Assembly: GCF_040050925.1 (NCBI RefSeq)
Contig: NZ_CP157390.1
Coordinates: 1-64,000 of the forward strand
Source of the DNA: Leifsonia sp. NPDC080035
GTDB lineage: Bacteria; Actinomycetota; Actinomycetes; Actinomycetales; Microbacteriaceae
Direction of reading: 5' to 3'
Length of the DNA stretch: 64,000 nt
Below, in pieces: positions 57,647-64,000 of this stretch. A model generated the notes under the pieces. That model was given only the letters and a program-made list of their open reading frames with translations. It ran no database searches and was not told where the DNA came from. Each line of letters begins with the position of its first letter. Within the stretch, counting starts at the first letter, position 1. The position numbers and the translations under genes were made by a program.

Positions 57647-58960
57647 TCACGCGCCGAGGATGCGGTTGAGGTAGGCGTTGGCTAAGCGGCGGTCCGGGTC
57701 GAGGCGGTCGCGCACCGCGAGGAAGTCGTCGAACCGCGGGTACGCCGTCTGCAGCGAGGCGGCGTCGCGAAAGTGCATCTTGCCCCAGTGCGGCCGGCCT
57801 TCGTGCGCCATCATGATCCGCTCCACCGCGGTGAAGTACTCGGTCGGGTCCTCGCGGTAGTAGCGGTGGACGGCGATGTAGCCGGTGTCGCGGCCGTACG
57901 CCGTCGACATCCAGTTGTCGTCCGCCGCGGCCGAGCGCACCTCCACCGGGAAGGAGATCCGCCAGCCCTTCCGCTCGATGAGCGCCTTCACCTCGGCGAG
58001 CGCCGCGGGCACCGCCGCCCGGGGCAGCGCGTACTCCATCTCGCGGAAGCGCACCGTGCGGTTCGTCACGAAGACCGCGGGCGAGACGTCGGTGAAGTCC
58101 CGGTTGCCGGTGAGCCTCTGCGCCAGCCTGCTGAACGGGGGAACGATCGCCGGCGCGGCCGTGCCGAGCGCGCAGACGCCTCGATAGACGCCGTTCGCGA
58201 GCAGTTCGTCGTCCACCCAGCGCCCGACCGCCGAGAGCGGCGCCCTCGCCTCCGTCAGCGGAAGCCGGGTGTTCGTCTTCGTCAGCCCGGTCTCGGTGTG
58301 CGGGAACCAGTAGAACTCGAAGTGGTCCTCGGCCGCCGAGCGCTCCAGGTAGCCCTCCAGCACCTCCTGCAGCGGCTCGGGACGCTCCACCGCCTTGAGC
58401 AGGTACGCCGGGACGCACTGGATGGTCAGGTCGACGATCACGCCGAGGGCGCCGAGACCGAGCCGGGCGGCCGGCAGCAGCTCGGCGTTCTGCGTCTCGT
58501 CGATCGTGAGGAGCTCGCCGGATCCGGTGACGATGGTCACCCCGACGATCTGGGTGGCGAGGCCGCCGAACGATCCTCCGGTGCCGTGCGTGCCGGTGGA
58601 GGTGGCGCCCGCGATCGTCTGCCGGTCGATGTCGCCCATGTTCTCCAGAGCGAGTCCGTACGGGCGCAGCAGCCGCGGCAGCTGGTGCAGGTGCGTGCCC
58701 GCCGCCAGCCGCACCCGGCCGCGCTCGAGGTCGACGTCCAGCACGCCGGACAGCGCCTCCAGATCGAGCTGCACACCGGGGGCCGCGGCGATGCCGGTGA
58801 AGCTGTGCCCGGCGCCGACCGCCTTCACGCGCATCCCCTGCTTCGCCGCCGCGGCCACCGCGCGCTGCACGGCCTCGGCCGACGACGGCCGCTCGACGCG
58901 CTGCGGGCGGATGGACTCGCTCCTGCCCCAATTGCGCCACACTCCCCCGTTCGCCGTCAC
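57647..58960 (-). CDS. FAD-linked D-arabinono-1,4-lactone oxidase
   Basis: A 437-residue flavoprotein. The FAD-binding segment (about 15-180) has VKAVGAGHSFTGIAAAPGVQLDLEAL, and the C-terminal ALO domain contains FYWFPHTETG, FRTNR-type residues and GGRPHWGKMHF (here EGRPHWGKMHF) where the catalytic HWGK motif is intact. The family oxidises sugar-1,4-lactones, as in ascorbate-type synthesis. The GTG start overlaps the upstream stop (GTGA). It is the last gene of a coupled four-gene operon. Confidence 0.9.
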   Translation of the reverse strand: MTANGGVWRNWGRSESIRPQRVERPSSAEAVQRAVAAAAKQGMRVKAVGAGHSFTGIAAAPGVQLDLEALSGVLDVDLERGRVRLAAGTHLHQLPRLLRPYGLALENMGDIDRQTIAGATSTGTHGTGGSFGGLATQIVGVTIVTGSGELLTIDETQNAELLPAARLGLGALGVIVDLTIQCVPAYLLKAVERPEPLQEVLEGYLERSAAEDHFEFYWFPHTETGLTKTNTRLPLTEARAPLSAVGRWVDDELLANGVYRGVCALGTAAPAIVPPFSRLAQRLTGNRDFTDVSPAVFVTNRTVRFREMEYALPRAAVPAALAEVKALIERKGWRISFPVEVRSAAADDNWMSTAYGRDTGYIAVHRYYREDPTEYFTAVERIMMAHEGRPHWGKMHFRDAASLQTAYPRFDDFLAVRDRLDPDRRLANAYLNRILGA

Positions 58961-60240
58961 AGGAACACCTTCCCGTCGCCGCGATAGCTGAGCGCCGTGC
59001 CGACCACCGCCGGCCGCCCGTCCACCGTGTCGACAAGGTGGAACTCGTTCACGTGCTCGCTGAGCTCCCCCGACTTGGTGTGCCGCAGCCAGACCCGGTC
59101 GCCCACACGCAGGATGCCCGCGGCAGCTCCCGTGAGCGGCGTCTGCACCTCGCCGGCCATCTCCCGCTCCACCATCGACAGGCCGGTCGGCCAGGCAAGC
59201 CTCGGGAGGCGGTCGGGCCCGGGCGGGCCGGACGCGATCCAGCCGCCGCCGAGCAGGGTCGCCGTGCGCTCGTCCGGCCGCCGGACGACCGACAGCGCGA
59301 AGGACGCGGCGGGCGCGGGGCGGAAGCCGCGGTAGGTGTCGAAGAGGTGACCGCCGAAGAGCCCGCTGCCCGCGGCGATCTCGGTGACGGACGGGTCGGA
59401 GGCGGTGAACTCGAGCGAGCCGGTGCCGCCGCCGTTGACGAACTCCAGCTCCGCGAGCGAGCGCACGCCCGCGACGGCGGCGCCCCGGCGCTCGATCAGC
59501 TCCTCGCGCGAGCTCTTCTGCATCCAGCGCAGGGTCGCGCCCCAGGCGGGACGACCGGGAGGATTGTCGCCCTGCCCGGCGATCTGCGCCTCGTAGCCCA
59601 TCATCCCGACCAGCGCGAAGCCCGGCCGCCGAACGATCGCCTCGGCGACCTCCCGGGCGGCCTGCGCCGTGTGCACGGGCGAGCGGTACACGCCGATGTG
59701 GCCGAGCACGGGCGCGTTCCACGAGGAGTCGAGCTCGAGGCAGACCCGGATCGTCTCGCGCTCCGCCGGCGGGACGACCGCGTCGATCAGGTCGAGGTGT
59801 GCGACGGAGTCGACCATGAGCGTCACCCGGGCCGCGAGCTCCGGTGAGCGGGACAGGCGGGCGATGGCCGCGCGGTCGGCGGTCGGGTAACCGACGACGA
59901 CATCCTCGATCGCGGGATGCTCCGCGTCGCCCTCCGCCAGCCAGAGCGCCTCGGGCAGCGTGTAGGCGAGAACGCCGGCGTAGCCCGGCAGCGCGAGCAC
60001 CGCATCCAGCACCGAGCGCACGCGCACCGACTTGGACGCGACCCGGATCGGCTTGCCCGGCTTCGCGGTCGTCCCGCCGGCGCGCCGGAGCATGTCGTGC
60101 GCGTTGTGGCGCAGCGCAGGCAGGTGCAGGACCGCCAGCGGCGGGTCGAGCCTGGCCGTCGCCGCGCTCAGCGCGGGCCAGAACACGTCGGGGGTCGTCC
60201 ACGTCCGCTCGGCCGGGGCCGGCCTCGTCGTCAGATCCAT
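58957..60240 (-). CDS. Alanine racemase-fold PLP enzyme (amino acid deaminase/aldolase type)
   Basis: A 427-residue fold-type III PLP enzyme. The N-terminal barrel contains the lysine segment KPIRVASKSVRVRSVLDAVLAL, and GYPTADRAAIARLS, LMVDSVAHLDLIDAVVP and EFVNGGGTGSLEFTASDPSVTEI bind the cofactor. The C-terminal domain carries the metal/substrate region of D-threonine aldolase-like proteins. It probably acts on D-amino acids or hydroxy amino acids. It overlaps MFS and oxidase genes by one and three bases. Confidence 0.83.
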   Translation of the reverse strand: MDLTTRPAPAERTWTTPDVFWPALSAATARLDPPLAVLHLPALRHNAHDMLRRAGGTTAKPGKPIRVASKSVRVRSVLDAVLALPGYAGVLAYTLPEALWLAEGDAEHPAIEDVVVGYPTADRAAIARLSRSPELAARVTLMVDSVAHLDLIDAVVPPAERETIRVCLELDSSWNAPVLGHIGVYRSPVHTAQAAREVAEAIVRRPGFALVGMMGYEAQIAGQGDNPPGRPAWGATLRWMQKSSREELIERRGAAVAGVRSLAELEFVNGGGTGSLEFTASDPSVTEIAAGSGLFGGHLFDTYRGFRPAPAASFALSVVRRPDERTATLLGGGWIASGPPGPDRLPRLAWPTGLSMVEREMAGEVQTPLTGAAAGILRVGDRVWLRHTKSGELSEHVNEFHLVDTVDGRPAVVGTALSYRGDGKVFL

Positions 60241-61496
60241 CAGCGCACCGCTTTCACTCGGGCGACCGCGAGCGCACCCGCGAACGCGAAGACTCCGGAG
60301 AGCACGAAGAGGCCCATGAACCCGCCGAGCGCGGCGACGATGCCCGCGCCGAACAGCGGTGCCATCGCCTGCGGAACGGCCGTGGCGATGTTCATGATGC
60401 CGAGGTCCTTGCCGCGGCTCTCCGGGTCGGGCAGCACCTGGGTCGCGAGGGCCTGGTCGACGGAGAGGAAGCAGCCGTAGCCGAGGCCGAGGAGGCCGGC
60501 CGCCACCATGGCGACCGACAACTCGGGCACGAAGGCGAGCAGCAGGGCGGCGACGCCCTGCAGCGCGGAGGAGACGAACACGAAGGCCTTCCGCCGGCCG
60601 AGCCGGTCGGAGAGCCGCCCGAACAGCAGGGACGCGACGATCACGAACACCATGTAGACGAGGATCAGCACGAGCAGGTCGTCGTCCGCGTGCGGATCGT
60701 GCAGCCCGAACTCCAGGAAGTAGAGCAGCAGCGAGGTGCCGAACGCGTTGCCGAAGTTCACGAGCACGCGGCTCAGCAGCGTCCAGCCGAAGTCGGGATG
60801 CTGCCGCGGGCTGATCCAGAGCCCCTCGATCACACCACGGGCCGTCATCCGCTCGCGCAGCTCCTTCGGCAGCACCGCGTCCGGGAGGAACAGGAACGGC
60901 AGCACCAGGACGAGGAGCAGGACCGCCATCGCCGTGTAGCCGATCAGCGCGCCGACGAAGACGTAGGTGACCAGCGAGACGCCGAGGATGATGCCGATGG
61001 CCTGCGGTGCGCTGATCCAGCCGGAGACGTAGCCGCGCTGGCCGACCGGCACCTGGTCGGAGATGGTCGCGGTGAGGGCGGCCGTGAGCACGCAGAAGCC
61101 GGTGAGCGCCAGGGACCAGAACACCCCGATCCCCACCATGCTCGTCTGCAGGCCGAGCAGCACGAGCGAGACGGCGAACAGCACAGCCCCGCCGGCGATC
61201 CACGGGCGCCTGCGGCCGAACCGGCTCGTCGTGCGGTCGGACAGCGCGCCGGTGAGCGGGTAGGCGACGATGGCGCACACCCCCGAGATCCCCGACACGA
61301 TCCCGAAGGCGACCACGTTCTGCACCCAGTCGTCGGTGTGCAGCTGCTTCTGCACCTGGTCGGGCAGGAGCTTCTGGATGGGCGCGAGCTGCGCCATCCA
61401 GATGCCGAGCCAGGCGACCGCGAAGGCGGCGATCCAGGGGCCGGGCACGCGCCGGGTGGGTTCGGCGAAGACCGCCGGGGTGGATGTGTTCGTCAT
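60240..61496 (-). CDS. MFS transporter (GPH/SLC45-like)
   Basis: A 418-residue transporter with 12 helices. ALSDRTTSRFGRRRPWIAGGAVLFAVSLV is the loop 2-3 signature seen in sugar:cation symporters of the SLC45/GPH type. LFGRLSDRLGRRKAFVFVSSALQG repeats the motif in the second half. It may carry a sugar or sugar acid for the downstream lactone oxidase. The ATG overlaps the TetR stop (ATGA). Confidence 0.87.
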   Translation of the reverse strand: MTNTSTPAVFAEPTRRVPGPWIAAFAVAWLGIWMAQLAPIQKLLPDQVQKQLHTDDWVQNVVAFGIVSGISGVCAIVAYPLTGALSDRTTSRFGRRRPWIAGGAVLFAVSLVLLGLQTSMVGIGVFWSLALTGFCVLTAALTATISDQVPVGQRGYVSGWISAPQAIGIILGVSLVTYVFVGALIGYTAMAVLLLVLVLPFLFLPDAVLPKELRERMTARGVIEGLWISPRQHPDFGWTLLSRVLVNFGNAFGTSLLLYFLEFGLHDPHADDDLLVLILVYMVFVIVASLLFGRLSDRLGRRKAFVFVSSALQGVAALLLAFVPELSVAMVAAGLLGLGYGCFLSVDQALATQVLPDPESRGKDLGIMNIATAVPQAMAPLFGAGIVAALGGFMGLFVLSGVFAFAGALAVARVKAVR

Positions 61497-62122
61497 CGGG
61501 TACCTGCGATCTCGGGAACGGAGGGGACGGCGAGCGCCGCGAGGGCGTCCGCTGCGAAGTCCATCGCCCGGGCGGCGGCCGCGTCGTCGCGGGTGACCAG
61601 CCAGGCGACGGTGATGCCGTCGGTGAGGGCGACCAGGATGCGTGCGACCTCGCCGGGCGGACGCGTCCACGCGTGCCCGGTGATGGCAGCGGCGTCGGCG
61701 GCCGCGCGCTCGGCAACCTCGTAGTAGCGCGCGTACTGACGGCGCGCGAGCTGTTCGAAGCCGGGCTCGCGCAGGGCCCACTGGGTCAGCTCGAACATCG
61801 CCTTCTCGCGCTCCGGGTCGGCGCGGACGCCGTCGAAGTAGTGCTGCAGGCCGGATCGGATCGCCGAGCGGATGCCGTCGGGCGGATTCCCGCCCGCGAA
61901 CGCCGGCGCGAGGTCGGACTGCTCGCCGGCGACGGCGGCGTCGATCAGCTCGACCATGAGCTCGTCCCTGGACGCGAAGACGTAGTGGAAGCTTGCCAGC
62001 GGCATCCCGGCCTCTGCTGAGATCCGGCGCGTCGTCGCTGCGGCCACACCGTCCCTGGCGACCACGCGGAGGGCGGCCTGGACGAGGGCGGTGCGACGTT
62101 CTGCGGGCGGGATGCGCGTCAT
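61493..62122 (-). CDS. TetR family transcriptional regulator
   Basis: A 209-residue regulator. The HTH is ALVQAALRVVARDGVAAATTRRISAEAGMPLASFHYVFASRDELMVELI. The C-terminal domain resembles TetR proteins that control transporters. It is the first gene of the MFS-racemase-lactone oxidase operon. A GAGG ribosome site lies upstream. It is preceded by a candidate operator. Confidence 0.9.
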   Translation of the reverse strand: MTRIPPAERRTALVQAALRVVARDGVAAATTRRISAEAGMPLASFHYVFASRDELMVELIDAAVAGEQSDLAPAFAGGNPPDGIRSAIRSGLQHYFDGVRADPEREKAMFELTQWALREPGFEQLARRQYARYYEVAERAAADAAAITGHAWTRPPGEVARILVALTDGITVAWLVTRDDAAAARAMDFAADALAALAVPSVPEIAGTR

Positions 62123-62173
62123 CGGGGGCTCCTCGTGGAGTCTCGCGCAGCGTCGCGCGAGAAGTGGGACAGT

Positions 62174-62187
62174 TGACCCAGTTGTCA
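62174..62187. promoter_or_regulatory. Candidate TetR operator
   Basis: TGAC-N6-GTCA is an inverted repeat upstream of the TetR gene and the divergent exported-protein gene. Confidence 0.35.
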
Positions 62188-62213
62188 GTATGCCGTAAAT
62201 CCGGCCTATCGGT

Positions 62214-62243
62214 TTGACACGGGCCGGTGCCGACCCCTGGAAT
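62214..62243 (+). promoter_or_regulatory. Candidate promoter of the exported protein gene
   Basis: TTGACA (62214-62219) is an ideal -35; 18 bases later TGGAAT (62238-62243) is a moderate -10, placing the start of transcription near the ATG at 62252. Confidence 0.4.
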
Positions 62244-62251
62244 GGGGTGGA

Positions 62252-64000
62252 ATGCGGGTATTTCTGTCGGACGTGTCTCCACCAGTCCGGTCGCGGGGGG
62301 CGACCGGACCGATCGTCGGTGCCATCGCCGCTCTCCTGCTCGCCGCCGCGTCCATCGCGGGGCTCGCCCCACCGGCCTCGGCGGCATCCCCCGGCGACAC
62401 GGGCGCATCGCCCCCGGCATCGAGCGCGTCGCCCCCGGCATCGAGCGCATCCCGCAGCACAGGCACCTCCGGCACCAGCAGCACAGGCACCAGCAGCAGC
62501 AGCAGCACAGCGTCCCTCAGCAGCACCGCACTCCCGACCAGTGCCAGCACCTCCTCTCCGGCAGAACGTCCGGCCGAGTCGGACACACCGACCCCGACTC
62601 CGACCCCGGATCCGCCGCGCCTCCGCGACCTCCCGTCCGGTCTCGTGACCTCCTTCCCGGTCGTCGTCAGCGGGTCCGCGCGCGCGGGCGAGGTGCTCGA
62701 CGTCTCCGGCGGGTCCAGCGACAGCGCCGCCAGCAGTTGCTCGGTCACGGCCGACGCGAGCGGTGACTGGTCCTGCTCGCTGCGCAGACTCCCCGACGGA
62801 CCAGGCGTGCCGATCCGCGTCGAGTCGCGGACCACCGGACTCGCGGACACCGGGCGTGTCGACGTGCTCTCGCCCCCCGTGATCACCACCACCGACGGCG
62901 GCTCCACCGGCGGGGGCCTGCGCGGCACCGCCTACCCCGGAGCCACCGTGACGGTCACCGCGGAGAACGGCCGCTCGTGCAGCTTCCCGGCGGACGGCAG
63001 CGGCGCCTGGGGATGCGTGATCCCCGGCATCGGCGACGGCAGGCACACCGTGACCGCGACACAGGTCGCGCCGTTCTCGAGAACCCGGTCCGGCCGCAGC
63101 GCCCCGGTGCACGTCGTGGTGGACACGACGGCGCCGGGCGCTCCCACGATCACCGCCCCGGCGCCCGGGGCGAGCGTCGGCGCCGGACACGCCATCGGCT
63201 TCGGGGGCAGCGCGGAGCCCGGCGGGCAGGTGACCGTCTACGCGAGCACCACGCGCGGGACGACGGTCGCCTGCACCGCGACCGTCCCCGCATCACGGGC
63301 GTGGTCCTGCCAGGGCGCCCTGGACGCCGGCAGTTACGTCGCGTCCGCACTGGAACGGGACGCGGCCGGCAACGTGAGCGCCGGCAGCAACACCGTCGCG
63401 GTGACGGTGGAGACGCCGACGGCCATGGCGCCCCCGGCCACCCCGACGCCCGCACCGACCCCGACGCCGTCGCCCTCTCACGCGGCCCCCGCCGCGCCGA
63501 GCGCGCCAGCCAGCCCCGGGCCGCCCCGTCCGGGCGCGAAGAGCTGGACGGACACGCCGTTCACCGTCGCGTCCGCTCCCGCGGTGACCGCCGCATCCGT
63601 CCCGGGATGGCTGCGCTCGATCGCGCTCGCCGTCGCCGCGCTGCTGCTGCTGATGCTGCCCGCCCGGCTGCTCGCCGCGGCCCTCACCCGCGACCGCTCC
63701 GCCGATCCGGCACGCCCATCCGCGCGCTCCAGCCTGTTCGGGCGCAACCGGTCCCGGGCGGAGCTCGGCGAGGCGGACGCGCTCCTCGGCCGACGGATCG
63801 CCGGCGAGGATCCGGCCGATGGCGGGACCGTGGCAGGCGTCGCCGGACAGCCCGTCTGGCTCGCGCCGGTGGTCGGCGTCATCGCAGCGGCGCTCGTCAC
63901 CCTCTCCACCTCGGTCCAGGACGCGGGCGCCTACGTGCGCCTGCTGATCGCCCTCGCGATCGCCGTCTGCGGCGTCAACGCGGTGTGGGTGCTCGCGGCC
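62252..64000 (+). CDS. Large exported Ser/Thr/Pro-rich protein with Ig-like repeats (3' end cut)
   Basis: The frame is open to the right edge: 583 codons, no stop. A signal peptide (residues about 20-46, ending ASA) is followed by a Ser/Thr/Gly-rich tract (46-95) and a PTPTPTPD segment. Three Ig-like repeats share C-x(7 to 10)-W-x-C: C163, C243 and C341 begin them (CSVTADASGDWSC; CSFPADGSGAWGC; CTATVPASRAWSC). A second PTPAPTPTPSPS linker precedes membrane helices near residues 454-477, 536-553 and 560-583. It looks like a surface protein with a membrane-embedded C-terminal part. The function is unknown. A GTG at 62272 is an alternative start. Confidence 0.75.
   Translation, partial: MRVFLSDVSPPVRSRGATGPIVGAIAALLLAAASIAGLAPPASAASPGDTGASPPASSASPPASSASRSTGTSGTSSTGTSSSSSTASLSSTALPTSASTSSPAERPAESDTPTPTPTPDPPRLRDLPSGLVTSFPVVVSGSARAGEVLDVSGGSSDSAASSCSVTADASGDWSCSLRRLPDGPGVPIRVESRTTGLADTGRVDVLSPPVITTTDGGSTGGGLRGTAYPGATVTVTAENGRSCSFPADGSGAWGCVIPGIGDGRHTVTATQVAPFSRTRSGRSAPVHVVVDTTAPGAPTITAPAPGASVGAGHAIGFGGSAEPGGQVTVYASTTRGTTVACTATVPASRAWSCQGALDAGSYVASALERDAAGNVSAGSNTVAVTVETPTAMAPPATPTPAPTPTPSPSHAAPAAPSAPASPGPPRPGAKSWTDTPFTVASAPAVTAASVPGWLRSIALAVAALLLLMLPARLLAAALTRDRSADPARPSARSSLFGRNRSRAELGEADALLGRRIAGEDPADGGTVAGVAGQPVWLAPVVGVIAAALVTLSTSVQDAGAYVRLLIALAIAVCGVNAVWVLAA

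Noticed and set aside
59844..61724. A 626-codon plus-strand open frame opposite the MFS gene
   Set aside because: Antisense shadow with a biased composition and no domain; the minus-strand MFS protein is convincing.
62411..62455. Near-identical 20-base direct repeats suggesting a short CRISPR-like or tandem repeat
   Set aside because: They are in frame inside the Ser/Pro/Ala-rich tract of the exported protein and have no spacers; this is coding low complexity.
62206..62928. A 240-codon minus-strand frame at the right end
   Set aside because: Antisense to the exported Ser/Thr-rich protein, whose frame has a signal peptide and repeated Ig-like motifs.

Overview
The window is a 64-kb piece of a high-GC actinobacterial chromosome. 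It most resembles the family Microbacteriaceae (Leifsonia-like), which is an inference from gene content: a mycothiol amidase (Mca), DUF4307, DUF4245 and PadR/DUF1048 ABC modules, tandem small proteins of the MGxLIYG type, and the ispH-xseA-xseB and greA/ilvA neighbourhoods. Genes are densely packed, with many 1-4 base stop/start overlaps. Many first genes lack a Shine-Dalgarno sequence and instead carry a TANNNT hexamer exactly 6 or 7 bases before the start codon, so leaderless transcription appears widespread. I used that pattern to choose several starts. I saw no rRNA, tRNA, CRISPR array, insertion sequence or prophage, and no gene-free stretch longer than about 300 bases.

Layout. 1-4.6 kb: a PucR-type regulator (cut by the left edge) divergent from a semialdehyde dehydrogenase and a class III aminotransferase, probably beta-alanine or amine catabolism. 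4.6-7.1 kb: NYN-LOTUS RNA-binding protein, membrane protein, quinone-type oxidoreductase. 7.2-13.4 kb: many very small genes (zinc-ribbon miniproteins, two related small acidic proteins, a tandem pair of MGxLIYG proteins), an MFS exporter, an MgtC-like protein, a MarR regulator divergent from a repeat miniprotein, and a hydrolase. 13.5-15.8 kb: PadR-DUF1048-ABC operon with an elaborate operator. 15.9-20.7 kb: a secreted ParB-like protein with a sorting signal, a glycosyltransferase and a divergent ABC exporter. 20.7-26 kb: YchF, methyltransferase, DEDDh exonuclease, RmuC.

26.2-28.5 kb: glpX and fba, divergent genes of gluconeogenesis/glycolysis. 29.2-31.4 kb: an NAD(P)H-binding oxidoreductase divergent from an unusual single polypeptide that joins an HxlR winged helix to a complete PP2C phosphatase; this is the most striking object in the window. 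31.4-38 kb: acyltransferase, ispH, and the xseA-xseB-DUF4245-carbonic anhydrase-fumC operon. 38-46.3 kb: PIN-PhoH ATPase, class V aminotransferase, cis-prenyltransferase, hemolysin III, mca, DUF4307, greA, ilvA. 46.4-51.7 kb: AI-2E-type membrane protein and a four-gene ABC importer. 51.9-57.6 kb: YcaQ-type glycosylase, HtpX/LemA, and a TetR-ABC exporter operon whose operator lies on the ATPase start codon. 57.6-62.1 kb: a fully overlapping four-gene operon (TetR, MFS, PLP enzyme, FAD sugar-lactone oxidase). 62.2-64 kb: the start of a large exported Ser/Thr/Pro-rich protein, cut by the right edge.

A family of palindromes sits between convergent gene ends at five places and looks like a dispersed repeat or terminator family. 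Regulation is largely by local one-component regulators placed beside their targets (PucR, MarR, PadR, HxlR, TetR twice), several with visible palindromic sites.
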